Source: Betaproteobacteria bacterium (lineage in GTDB: Bacteria; Pseudomonadota; Gammaproteobacteria; Burkholderiales; Usitatibacteraceae). Taken from it: a stretch of DNA of 36,334 nucleotides. The notes beneath the pieces are model-generated. The model was not told where the DNA came from. It saw only the letters and a list, made by a program, of their open reading frames with translations, and did not search any database. This document shows positions 8,536 through 17,627 of the stretch, in pieces. A program made the translations under genes and the position numbers. The stretch is taken from NCBI GenBank assembly GCA_025362705.1, contig JANYFH010000232.1, positions 1 to 36,334 of the forward strand, read 5' to 3'. Within the stretch, counting starts at the first letter, position 1; each line of letters begins with the position of its first letter.

Positions 8536-10053
8536 ATGAAAACAAAACGATTTTTGTTGGTGTTTGCCAGTTGTCTGGGTGTACTTACCGCCTGTGGCGA
8601 CAAACCTGCAACGCAACAGACAGCGACCCTGCAATTGAATCCTTGCCGCGTTGCGCATGTGGACAACGAGGTCAAGTGTGGCACGCTTGAAGTATTCGAA
8701 AATCGCGAGACGCGGCAGGGTCGAAAAATTGCCATCAATATCGTTTTGCTCCCTGCAATCGCGCGCAACAAGGAACCCGATCCGGTTTTCTTTTTCGCGG
8801 GCGGCCCGGGTCAGGCGGCCGGAGAACTTGCGCGCGAGGCGCTGGCCATTGTCGGGGGCCTGAACAATAAACGCGATCTGGTCCTGATTGACCAGCGCGG
8901 CACCGGAAAATCCAATGGTCTTATCTGCACTTTTCCGGATGCGACATCGCCGGAATTGACTGACCCCGCCAAACGGGACGCGGCGAAACGCAAGGTAATC
9001 ACGGCATGTCGCGACAAGCTCGCTTTGAGGGCCGACCTTACTCAATACACGACCACGATCGCGATGGCTGATATCGATGAAGTGCGCGAGGCGCTGGGTT
9101 ACCAGACAATAAATCTCTGGGGTGGCTCTTACGGCACGCGGGCGGCGATGGAATATTTACGTCGCTATGAAAATCGCGTGAGGAGCGTTGTGCTTGACGG
9201 TGTTGCACCGCCGTCACTGGCGCTACCGGAAAGTTTTGCGCGTGACGCGGGTCAGGTGTTGGAAAAAATGGTCATCGCGTGCGGCAAGGAGACGCAATGC
9301 GCCAGGCAGAATGCGGACCTGAAGGCAACGCTCGATGATCTCCTTGCAACGCTTTCAAAAACGCCCCGCGGTGTGAACATAGCCGACTCTGTGACGGGGA
9401 TCAAACGTGACGCCAAGATAACCCGCGAGATGCTGTTGGCTTCTGTCTTTCCTGCATTGTACGTTCCTGAAATGGTGGCCATGTTGCCCGCAGCACTCGC
9501 GAACGCGAAGCTGGGTGACTATGCACCCTTGCTCACAATGGGCGGAATGTTCGGTAATTTTGCAGAAGAAAAGCTGGCCAGAGGCATGCAGCTTTCGGTG
9601 GTGTGCGCTGAGGATGTGCCACGCATAAAACGCGGAGAATCTCAAATGCAACCGCAGCCTTTCGGCCAAATATTTGTTGACGAATTTACCAAGGGCTGCG
9701 AAGTCTGGCCAAAAGGGTCGATGGCAAAAGACTTTGATCAGCCGGTGAAATCATCAAAGCCGGTGTTGATTCTCTCCGGCGCGCTCGATCCAGTCACACC
9801 GCCGCCCTATGGTGAGGAAGTGAAGAAAAATTTCTCCAATTCGCTTCACGCTGTTGCACCAAATATCGGGCATGGCGTCAGCCATCATGGATGCGGGCCA
9901 AAGCTCATCAAGAAGTTTGTCGAAACCGCTTCGGTCGCGGACCTCGACGCGAAATGTCTTGAACACATGCCGCGTCCGCTATTCTTCGCGCCGTTGCTGG
10001 AACGCACCAAAGCAGAAGTGGCGGAAAGCTCAGCACAGGAAGGCAAGAAATGA
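8536..10053 (+). CDS. Alpha/beta hydrolase (TAP-like / proline iminopeptidase family), predicted lipoprotein
   Basis: Lipobox-like MKTKRFLLVFASCLGVLTACGDKP; FFFAGGPGQAAGE, LVLIDQRGTGKSNGLIC, NLWGGSYGTRAAMEYLRRY, C-terminal KPVLILSGALDPVTPPPYGEEV. Confidence 0.88.
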   Translation: MKTKRFLLVFASCLGVLTACGDKPATQQTATLQLNPCRVAHVDNEVKCGTLEVFENRETRQGRKIAINIVLLPAIARNKEPDPVFFFAGGPGQAAGELAREALAIVGGLNNKRDLVLIDQRGTGKSNGLICTFPDATSPELTDPAKRDAAKRKVITACRDKLALRADLTQYTTTIAMADIDEVREALGYQTINLWGGSYGTRAAMEYLRRYENRVRSVVLDGVAPPSLALPESFARDAGQVLEKMVIACGKETQCARQNADLKATLDDLLATLSKTPRGVNIADSVTGIKRDAKITREMLLASVFPALYVPEMVAMLPAALANAKLGDYAPLLTMGGMFGNFAEEKLARGMQLSVVCAEDVPRIKRGESQMQPQPFGQIFVDEFTKGCEVWPKGSMAKDFDQPVKSSKPVLILSGALDPVTPPPYGEEVKKNFSNSLHAVAPNIGHGVSHHGCGPKLIKKFVETASVADLDAKCLEHMPRPLFFAPLLERTKAEVAESSAQEGKK

Positions 10054-10799
10054 TCAAGGTAGAAAACCTGAGAAAACAATTCGGCGCCGTCAAGGCGGTG
10101 GACGGCGTCACGTTCACCGCGAACAGTGGTGCAATCACCGGCCTGCTTGGGCCGAACGGCGCAGGAAAAACCACCACTATTCGCATGATCGGCACGCTGA
10201 TAGACATCGATTCCGGATTGGCGTTGATCGACAATGTCAATGTCGCAATTGACCCGGACGGCGCGCGCCGCGCCTGCGGTCTACTCACCGATTCGCGTGG
10301 CGTGTATACCCGCATGACTGCGCGCGAAAATATCCGCTACTACGCCGAATTGCGTGGCGTTGAAATTGCGCGTTCGGAAAAAACGCTGGCGCGATTCATT
10401 GAGTGGCTCGATATGAAAGACATTCTGGATCGCCGTACCGAGGGATTTTCGCAAGGCGAACGCATGAAAGTTGCCATCGTGCGTGCACTTATCCATGAGC
10501 CCACCAATGTCATTCTTGATGAGCCGACCAATGGCCTCGATGTGATGAGTACCAGGGCGCTGCGTGAACTTATCAAGCGCCTCAAATCCGAAGGCCAGAC
10601 GGTAATGTTTTCCAGTCACGTCATGCAGGAAGTTGCCGCGTTGTGCGACGAAATTATCATCATCTCCCATGGCCGCGTGACGGCGCAGGGAACCACGAGT
10701 CAGTTGATCGAGCTGAGCGGCAAGCAAAATCTGGAAGATGCTTTCATTGCATTGAGTGATGTTCTGAACACTGCAGCCACGCGCAAAGAGGCCGCATGA
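10050..10799 (+). CDS. ABC transporter ATP-binding protein (NatA-like)
   Basis: Walker A GPNGAGKTT, EGFSQGERMKVAIVRALIHEPTNVILDEPTNGLDV; ATGA overlap with upstream hydrolase. Confidence 0.9.
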   Translation: MIKVENLRKQFGAVKAVDGVTFTANSGAITGLLGPNGAGKTTTIRMIGTLIDIDSGLALIDNVNVAIDPDGARRACGLLTDSRGVYTRMTARENIRYYAELRGVEIARSEKTLARFIEWLDMKDILDRRTEGFSQGERMKVAIVRALIHEPTNVILDEPTNGLDVMSTRALRELIKRLKSEGQTVMFSSHVMQEVAALCDEIIIISHGRVTAQGTTSQLIELSGKQNLEDAFIALSDVLNTAATRKEAA

Positions 10800-11974
10800 T
10801 GTTGGCGACCATTGTTACCGTCTGCAAGAAAGAGCTCCTCGATCACCTGCGCGACAGGCGCACCGCCGCAATGATTTTTTTCCTGTCGATTGCGATGGGG
10901 CCGTTGTTGTTGTTTGGCTTGACACAGTTCATCGCCAGCGTGGAAAAGAAAGCCGAAGCGCGCGAAGTGTATGTGCAGGGCAAGGATAACAGTCCGGAAA
11001 TTGTTAACTACTTCGCGCGTCAAGATGTCACCATCAAGGATCCAAAGCCGGATTTTCGCGAGCTGATTAAAAACGGCAAGCACGACCCGGTGCTCGTGAT
11101 ACCAAAAGAATTTGCGGAAAAATTCAGTACTGGCACTGCCCAAGTGGAACTCGTGTTCGATGATACGCGCCAGGATTCAGGCAAGGTCTCCATCGGTGTG
11201 CTGCGCAGATTGATGCTCGGATTCAATGCAGAGGCTTCAACACAGCGCCTGATTGCACGCGGCATATCGCCGCAACTCACGCGTGTAGTCGATGTGCAAG
11301 ATGTGAATCTTGGCACGGCGGCGCAGCGCGCGGCAGGTTTGCTGTTCATTATTCCCTGGATCACACTGCTCGGTTGCGTGAGCGGGGTGACGGCAATTGC
11401 CATTGACGTTACAGCAGGCGAACGTGAGCGCGGATCACTGGAGCCATTGTTGATGAATCCGGTGTCACGCGCGGGACTTGTGACGGGCAAATGGCTGGCT
11501 GTCGCGCTCTATGGTCTGACAGTCGCCACGCTCACGATGTGCGGGTTCGCGTTAACTCTGAATTTTGTGCCGTTGCCAAATCTGGCCAGTGTGTTGTCGA
11601 TCAGCCCGGCGCAGTATTTCGGCTTTGCAATCACGATGTTTTCATTCGCGCCTGCGATGGGAGCTTTGCAAATGTTGATCGCCACCTACGGCCGCACCTA
11701 CAAGGAGGCGCAAACGTATGTGTCGTATCTCATCATGGCCGTTTCGATGGCGCCCGCGATCAGCATGCTGGCGCAGTTCAAGGACGCAACGTGGCAGTTA
11801 TTTGTACCGATGCTGGGGCAGTTGATGGTGATTACGCGAATCCTGCGTGGTGAGGCCGTGACGACGATCCATTACCTGCTGCCGTTCGCGATTAACGCGA
11901 CTCTTTGTCTGGTTGCGGTCGTGCTCATTTCCAAATTGCTTACCAAGGAGAAAATTATTTTCGGACGTGCTTAA
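10796..11974 (+). CDS. ABC transporter permease (NatB-like, ABC-2 type)
   Basis: CKKELLDHLRDRRTAAMIFFLSI, ITAGERERGSLEPLLMNPVSR-type segment (DVTAGERERGSLEPLLMNPVSRAGLVTGKW); ATGA overlap with NatA-like gene. Confidence 0.88.
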   Translation: MMLATIVTVCKKELLDHLRDRRTAAMIFFLSIAMGPLLLFGLTQFIASVEKKAEAREVYVQGKDNSPEIVNYFARQDVTIKDPKPDFRELIKNGKHDPVLVIPKEFAEKFSTGTAQVELVFDDTRQDSGKVSIGVLRRLMLGFNAEASTQRLIARGISPQLTRVVDVQDVNLGTAAQRAAGLLFIIPWITLLGCVSGVTAIAIDVTAGERERGSLEPLLMNPVSRAGLVTGKWLAVALYGLTVATLTMCGFALTLNFVPLPNLASVLSISPAQYFGFAITMFSFAPAMGALQMLIATYGRTYKEAQTYVSYLIMAVSMAPAISMLAQFKDATWQLFVPMLGQLMVITRILRGEAVTTIHYLLPFAINATLCLVAVVLISKLLTKEKIIFGRA

Positions 11975-12149
11975 GGATCCGCTGATCAAGTCCATTCCGC
12001 AAATCTTGCGTCGATATTGGGGCATCTGCAGGCCGCAGGCCGTGTTGCACTCCTCGTGCGGTAGCTTAAGCAACACACCTTCGTCGCACGCCTTGCATAT
12101 GCCCCAATCTCAACACAATCTTTTCGAAAGCGACTTAATCAGAGGTTCC
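11975..12149 (+). mobile_element. MITE-like long-hairpin element, copy 1
   Basis: Imperfect ~55-bp terminal inverted repeats (GGATCCGCTGATCAAGTCCATTCCGCAAATCTTGCGTCGATATTGGGGCATCTGC / GCATATGCCCCAATCTCAACACAATCTTTTCGAAAGCGACTTAATCAGAGGTTCC); flanked by TTAA at 11971-11974 and 12150-12153; second, inverted copy at 30334-30497. Confidence 0.8.
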
Positions 12150-12207
12150 TTAATATTGCGACGTGATGCGGCGGTGAAAAACAGCAACCGCAAGGTATCA
12201 TCCCGCT

Positions 12208-14205
12208 ATGTCAGAAATAAGCACGATCTTCGGCCCCGATGGGCCACTTGCCAAACGTATTGAAGGTTTTCGTCACCGCCAGAGCCAGATCGAAATGGCG
12301 GAAAAAATCGATGCCGCCATCAAGCGCGCGGGGGTACTGGTCGCTGAGGCGGGCACCGGCACTGGCAAGACGTTCGCCTATCTTGTTCCGGCGCTGCAGT
12401 CTGGCGGCAAGGTAATCATTTCGACGGGTACCAAGAACCTTCAGGATCAGCTTTTTCGTCGCGATATTCCCACCGTCATCAAGGCGCTGGGCATTCCTGT
12501 CAGCACCGCGTTGCTCAAGGGCCGTGCGAATTATGTGTGCCTGCATCATCTCGATGGTGCTATCGCCGACGGACGCTTCCTCAGCCGCGAAGACGTCAAA
12601 CACATTCACATTATTCGCCGCTTTGCTGATCGCTGCCTGAGCGGCGGCGGCACCGGCGACAAAGCGGAATTGCCTGATGTGTCCGAACGATCAAGCGCAT
12701 GGCCGGCAGCAGTGTCAACGCGGGAAAATTGTCTTGGCTCGCAATGTGCGCAGTACGCTGAATGCTTCGTCATGAAGGCCCGCAAAGCCGCGATGGAAGC
12801 AGAAGTGGTGGTCGTGAATCACCATTTGTTTTTCGCCGACCTGGTTCTGAAAGACGACGGCGCGCAGGATCTATTGCCGGCCTGCAACACTGTGATATTC
12901 GATGAGGCACATCAGTTACCGGAAACGGCAACGATGTTCTTCGGCGAAGTCGTTACGACTTCGCAATTGATCGAGCTCGCACGCGACTCACGCCTCGCCG
13001 GTGTTGAGCACGCAGGCGACTTCAAGGATTTGCAGGAGTCTTCAGGCGCACTCGACAAGGCTGCGCGTGATTTACGGCTGGTGATGCATGAAGACAACAC
13101 TCGCATTCCCGGCAAGGCGATCACCGAACGCGAAGGCTTTGCGGATGCATATGCCGATGTGCAGGAGAAAATTGCCGAACTGCGTGAGATGCTCGAAAGC
13201 CAGGCCGCACGCGCGCAAGAACTCGCCAATTGTCTCGAGCGCGCAGATGATTTCGCCAGCCGCATGACGCGCTGGCAGGATTCCAGCATCGAAGGTTATG
13301 TGCGCTGGGCAGAAGTATTCGGACATTCGCTCGCACTCCACCTGACACCGCTATCGATTGCCAATATTTTCAAGAGCCAGGTATTCGGCCAGAAACGCGC
13401 GTGGATTTTTACGTCAGCGACACTTGCTGTGAAAGGCGAATTTTCACACTACCAGACCGAAATGGGTTTGGTGAATGATCAATCTGCCGATGATTTCGAG
13501 GACGATGCGTTTGCCGAACGCAGCGTCGAAACCGCGTTCTGGCCATCGCCCTTCGACTACCCCAATCAGGCGTTGCTCTATGTGCCTGACAAAATGCCCG
13601 CGCCAAATACGTTTGAACATACTGAAGCCGTGGTCACTGCGGCGTTACCTTTGATCGAGGCTGCTGCCGGGCGCGCCTTCCTGCTGTTCACCTCATTGAA
13701 GGCGATGGATCGCGCTTACGAATCGCTGAAACTGCACGCCGAAAAGCGCGGCTGGGAATTTCCGCTTCTGGTGCAAGGTGAAGGCACGCGCAATGAATTG
13801 CTTGAACGCTTTCGTAAGCTCGGCAACGCCGTGCTGGTGGCCAGCCAGTCGTTTTGGGAGGGCGTCGATGTCAAGGGTGATGCCTTGTCACTCGTCGTGA
13901 TCGACAAGCTTCCCTTCGCACCGCCAGATGATCCTGTACTCGCCGCGCGAATCGACGCGATCAATCAGTCCGGCGGTAATGCATTCATGCAGTATCAGGT
14001 GCCGCACGCGGCGATTGCGCTGAAGCAGGGCGCGGGGCGGTTGATTCGCGATGAGACTGATCGCGGTGTGCTGATGATCTGCGATCCACGACTGGTCGAG
14101 AAGCCCTACGGCAAACGTATCTGGCAAAGCCTGCCGCCGATGAAACGGACGAGAGTGGAAGCGGAGGCAGTCGAGTTTTTCAGTGCCGAGAGCATGGTTC
14201 CCTAG
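12208..14205 (+). CDS. ATP-dependent DNA helicase, DinG/YoaA family (XPD-like)
   Basis: VAEAGTGTGKTFAYLVPAL, conserved Cys cluster (YVCLHHL...CLGSQCAQYAEC), VVVNHHLFFADL, IFDEAHQLPE, ASQSFWEGVDVKGDALSLVVIDKLPF, QGAGRLIRDETDRGV. Confidence 0.92.
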   Translation: MSEISTIFGPDGPLAKRIEGFRHRQSQIEMAEKIDAAIKRAGVLVAEAGTGTGKTFAYLVPALQSGGKVIISTGTKNLQDQLFRRDIPTVIKALGIPVSTALLKGRANYVCLHHLDGAIADGRFLSREDVKHIHIIRRFADRCLSGGGTGDKAELPDVSERSSAWPAAVSTRENCLGSQCAQYAECFVMKARKAAMEAEVVVVNHHLFFADLVLKDDGAQDLLPACNTVIFDEAHQLPETATMFFGEVVTTSQLIELARDSRLAGVEHAGDFKDLQESSGALDKAARDLRLVMHEDNTRIPGKAITEREGFADAYADVQEKIAELREMLESQAARAQELANCLERADDFASRMTRWQDSSIEGYVRWAEVFGHSLALHLTPLSIANIFKSQVFGQKRAWIFTSATLAVKGEFSHYQTEMGLVNDQSADDFEDDAFAERSVETAFWPSPFDYPNQALLYVPDKMPAPNTFEHTEAVVTAALPLIEAAAGRAFLLFTSLKAMDRAYESLKLHAEKRGWEFPLLVQGEGTRNELLERFRKLGNAVLVASQSFWEGVDVKGDALSLVVIDKLPFAPPDDPVLAARIDAINQSGGNAFMQYQVPHAAIALKQGAGRLIRDETDRGVLMICDPRLVEKPYGKRIWQSLPPMKRTRVEAEAVEFFSAESMVP

Positions 14206-14257
14206 CACTGGTGCGGGCTCCAGACATGAAATGTCCAGAGTACCGCGCCAATGCTGG
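14202..14257 (+). repeat. Dispersed structured intergenic repeat, copy R2 (overlaps dinG-like stop codon)
   Basis: CTAGCACTGGTGCGGGCTCCAGACATGAAATGTCCAGAGTACCGCGCCAATGCTGG; stem of positions 1-15 with 42-56 (one mismatch) and nested GACAT-GAA-ATGTC hairpin. Confidence 0.8.
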
Positions 14258-14377
14258 TGTTATTAATAATTGTTGGAGTCACGACGCAAATCAATCAAAC
14301 ATTGTTGATTCGAGCGCATCGGTTCTGTTCGGCTATGATTACTGCTCCATTGCCTTTAGGCTGCATAAGGGATTTGA

Positions 14378-16927
14378 ATGATCTACCGGTTCGCTACGGG
14401 GCGTTTTTTTAGTGCGGCAATCCGAGTCCTGTTGTTATTAGGAATATGTGCGTCCGTTGTCGCCCAGGTGGCAACAGTCTCGCAACCGGTGTCGAGGCAT
14501 CCGCTCGAAATACGAGCGCTTACTGATCCCGAAGGCGTGATTCGCGAACTTCCGGCCCGCGTGCAGGCGGCGACGGCGGCAATGGATTTTAAAGAACTGT
14601 CCCTGTTGCACCTTGCGGAATCAAACGCTTGCCGTGTCATCGCCGATTGGCAGTGCCAAAGTAATGCTGCCGCCCGCGCGCGCAAGGCGGCTGAGACGGC
14701 AAATTTGCCCGAGCTGCAGGCGCGGGGCCTGATCCTTGAAAGCCGCGGCCGTATGGCCATGCAGGATTTCAGTCGCACTTCGCAATTGCTTGGTGAAGCC
14801 GAGCGCATTCTGAAGCTACAGGCGTTTCCAGAATTGAGCGCCGATGTATACCTGGCTTATTCCTCGTTGAGCTATGCGGTGGGCAAGCACGCCAAAGCTG
14901 CTGAATACGCTGGACTCGGATTGGCAGTGCTCGCGGACAATCCGGCCTTGTTGATACGCGTCCGCTTGTTGCGGAATCAGGCACGAGCCATGGCCCAACT
15001 TGGCAACACTGCCGGCGCACGAATGGTGCTGAAACAAGCTTTGGAATTGGTCGACAAAATTCAGGATCCAAAGCTGAGTGCCGAACTGCACCTGGAAGAC
15101 GCGCGAATCGCACGGCTCACGGGTGATATTCCTACGCAGATCGAAAACGGTCGGCGCATCCTCGCGCTGGGTGCGCAATTGAGCAATTCACAGCTCACCG
15201 GCCTCGGACACGAAGTTCTCGGACTCGCTGCACTCAACCAATCGGATAATGTATCTGCGGAACGGGAGTTGCGGTTGGCTTACACATCGTTTCGCGATCT
15301 CAAGCTTGACCGGGACGAACGTCGTGTTTTGCGGTCGTTGATACGCAGTTTGCTGGGACGCAATATTCCTCGCGCCGAACTTGAAACACTGATGGCGCGC
15401 TCGCTTGCCCTTGAGGCCATGCTGGAGGCGGACGACCGCAACATGGCGGCCGACGACTTTGAAGCTCGACTCAAATACGCGCAGCAGGAACTCGATGTAC
15501 AACGATTGGAAGCCGCCGCCGCGCTGGCCGCAGAGCGCGCCGTGGCGTTGGCTGATCGGGAGCGCCTGTCCACGACTGTTGCCTTGCTGAGTCTGGGCCT
15601 GGTGGTGGTTTTTGGCGTGTTGCTGGTCACGCAGCGCTATTTCAACGCACGCTTGAAGCAGGCGCTTGCAAATTTGCAGGAAAGTGAATCGCGTTACCGC
15701 ATGCTTGCCGATAACTCGCGCGATCTGGTCGTCCGCATGCGGCACGACGGACACCGCCTGTATGTCTCGCCCGCGGCCAAAGACCTTTTAGGTATGGAAC
15801 CGGCCGAAATTGCAAAGCCCGGTTGGGATCTGGTGCATCCGGACGACCGCGGACATCTTGTCGCGGCGATCTGTGATCTGAGCGAAAACGGCGGGTCTGC
15901 ATCGGTTGTATATCGTGCCAGACATGCCGACGGTCACTATGTCTGGATTGAAGCCCTGGCCCGCCTCGTGCCGAGCCCTGATGATGGTGGTCTGCCGGAA
16001 ATTATCTATTCAGGACGCGATATTACCGCTCGGGTCCGCGCGGAAGAGGCATTGTCGATTAGCGAAAGCCACATGCGCGCCGTCACCGACAATATTCCGG
16101 CGATGATCGCGTGTGTCGACAAGGACCAGCGCTATACCTTTGCCAACGCCTTCATGGGCAGTGTATTTGGTGTCGATCCACGGTCCATGATTGGCCGCAC
16201 CATGCGTGAGGTTCGTGGGGAAGAAATCTATGGCGCGATAAAGTCGCACGCGGAAGCCGCGTTGCGCGGCGAGTCGGTGAGCTTTGAGGGCACGGGCGAA
16301 GCGCTTGGCAAGCTGTATCACTATCAGTCCAACTATGTGCCGAACCGGGACGCGGATGGCACCATACAAGGGTTTTACGCGCTCACATTTGATATCACTC
16401 AACTAAAGCTTGCCGAGGCCGAACTCGATCGTATGGCGCGCATCGACAGCTTGAGCGGAGTCGCAAATCGCCGCTATTTCGAAGAGCGTCTCACGGATGC
16501 GCTGGCACGCAGCCGCCGGCAGGGGACTGCGCTTTCCCTGCTGTGCCTGGATATTGATCACTTCAAATCGATCAACGACACCTACGGTCACCCGGTGGGA
16601 GATGCGGTGATCGTCGCGTTCGCTGCCACGCTTCAATCGTGCATTCGCGAGGATGATGTGGTTGCGCGCATCGGTGGCGACGAATTTGTGCTGCTGATCC
16701 AGCAGGCTGCACCGGAATCCGGCGAAAACGTTGCCAAAAAATTACTCACGATCATGCAACAACCCGTCACGGTGGACGGCGCCACACTGATCGTCAGCGC
16801 CAGCATTGGGGTCGCCTTTGCCACCTGCGCCACCTCGGCATCGGCGCTAATGGATCTCGCCGACAAGGCCTTGTATTCGGCGAAGCAATCAGGGCGCAAC
16901 ACCTACCGGATGGTAGTCGGCGAATGA
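14378..16927 (+). CDS. Membrane sensor diguanylate cyclase: TPR-like N-terminal region, transmembrane segment, two PAS domains, GGDEF
   Basis: Signal-like N-terminus, helical repeats, TM TVALLSLGLVVVFGVLLV, PAS segments (ESRYRMLADNSRDLVVRM; SESHMRAVTDNIPAMIACVD), GGDEF domain RIDSLSGVANRRYFEERL...VARIGGDEFVLLI. Confidence 0.92.
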   Translation: MIYRFATGRFFSAAIRVLLLLGICASVVAQVATVSQPVSRHPLEIRALTDPEGVIRELPARVQAATAAMDFKELSLLHLAESNACRVIADWQCQSNAAARARKAAETANLPELQARGLILESRGRMAMQDFSRTSQLLGEAERILKLQAFPELSADVYLAYSSLSYAVGKHAKAAEYAGLGLAVLADNPALLIRVRLLRNQARAMAQLGNTAGARMVLKQALELVDKIQDPKLSAELHLEDARIARLTGDIPTQIENGRRILALGAQLSNSQLTGLGHEVLGLAALNQSDNVSAERELRLAYTSFRDLKLDRDERRVLRSLIRSLLGRNIPRAELETLMARSLALEAMLEADDRNMAADDFEARLKYAQQELDVQRLEAAAALAAERAVALADRERLSTTVALLSLGLVVVFGVLLVTQRYFNARLKQALANLQESESRYRMLADNSRDLVVRMRHDGHRLYVSPAAKDLLGMEPAEIAKPGWDLVHPDDRGHLVAAICDLSENGGSASVVYRARHADGHYVWIEALARLVPSPDDGGLPEIIYSGRDITARVRAEEALSISESHMRAVTDNIPAMIACVDKDQRYTFANAFMGSVFGVDPRSMIGRTMREVRGEEIYGAIKSHAEAALRGESVSFEGTGEALGKLYHYQSNYVPNRDADGTIQGFYALTFDITQLKLAEAELDRMARIDSLSGVANRRYFEERLTDALARSRRQGTALSLLCLDIDHFKSINDTYGHPVGDAVIVAFAATLQSCIREDDVVARIGGDEFVLLIQQAAPESGENVAKKLLTIMQQPVTVDGATLIVSASIGVAFATCATSASALMDLADKALYSAKQSGRNTYRMVVGE

Positions 16928-17004
16928 ACGTTTGGCGAGTCGCCTCGATTGTTTCAGGCAAATCGTAGGCACAGATCGCGATGTATTTTCAGTAGCGCTT
17001 TTTC

Positions 17005-17081
17005 CCAGCACAAAGGGGCGCAGAACGCCATCTGGCGGGCATCACAGGCTGAAAGAGCCCGGGAATCCGTACCAGTGCTAG
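17005..17081 (-). repeat. Dispersed structured intergenic repeat, copy R3
   Basis: Minus strand CTAGCACTGGTACGGATTCCCGGGCTCTTTCAGCCTGTGATGCCCGCCAGATGGCGTTCTGCGCCCCTTTGTGCTGG; 7-bp closing stem CTAGCAC/GTGCTGG (one G-U). Confidence 0.82.
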
Positions 17082-17125
17082 TTTCAGTGCGAGGCTGGGC
17101 TCGCCACGTCAATGTGCCGCAAAAT

Positions 17126-17155
17126 AAAAAAGCCGACGCTATGCGGCGGCTTTTT
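17126..17155. terminator. Bidirectional rho-independent terminator
   Basis: AAAAAGCCGACGC-TAT-GCGGCGGCTTTTT, between convergent GGDEF and DUF3455-like genes. Confidence 0.85.
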
Positions 17156-17189
17156 AGGATGCCGCAATGCTTGCCGGCACTGAAGGGTA

Positions 17190-17576
17190 TTAGCCTTTCT
17201 TGAAGAACACGTAGTCTGTCTGGTAGCCTACCGAGGTCTTGGTGCCGACGTTGGTGGCTGCACAAACCGGCGTCGCAGAGGCAACGCCGCCAACCGTCTT
17301 CAGACGCTGGATGTAGGTCACGTCGGTCATGGCGCCCGTGCCGGTAGAGGGCGCGGCTTGTACCAATTGCAGTGGGATCGAGCCTGCAGCACCGGGCGAT
17401 ACGGCCAGTTGCTTGCCCGTCACCTTTGAGCCATCGTTGGATTCCCAGGTTGGGCCAGCATAGTATTTGCCGACTTCTTTCCTGTTGGCATCGAGCAGCT
17501 TGGCGTCCGTGCCGGCGAAGGTCCAGGCAAATGAGCCGGGCTTGTCAGCCACTGCCTTGCATTCGTAAGCCAGCAT
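17190..17576 (-). pseudogene. DUF3455-like protein lacking its N-terminus and signal peptide (truncated or decayed)
   Basis: YECKAVADKPGSFAWTFAGTDAKLLDANRKEVGKYYAGPTWESNDGSKVTGK...TYIQRLKTVGGVASATPVC; upstream frame (RDKSTCFKAALTLVGVG) reaches an in-frame TAG with no ATG/GTG/TTG before the internal ATG at 17576. Confidence 0.6.
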
Positions 17577-17627
17577 GCCTACGCCGACGAGCGTCAGTGC
17601 GGCTTTGAAACAAGTGGATTTGTCGCG

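Noticed and set aside
8422-9045. Upstream extension of the methyltransferase ORF (413 aa in the ORF track)
   Set aside because: It overlaps the start of the divergent hydrolase gene; TPMT homology begins just after MGSAII at 8421
17005-17081. 77-nt length and 7-bp closing stem of R3/R5 resemble a tRNA
   Set aside because: No T-loop GTTCRA, anticodon arm or CCA; other copies do not keep the closing stem. Treated as a repeat, not a tRNA gene
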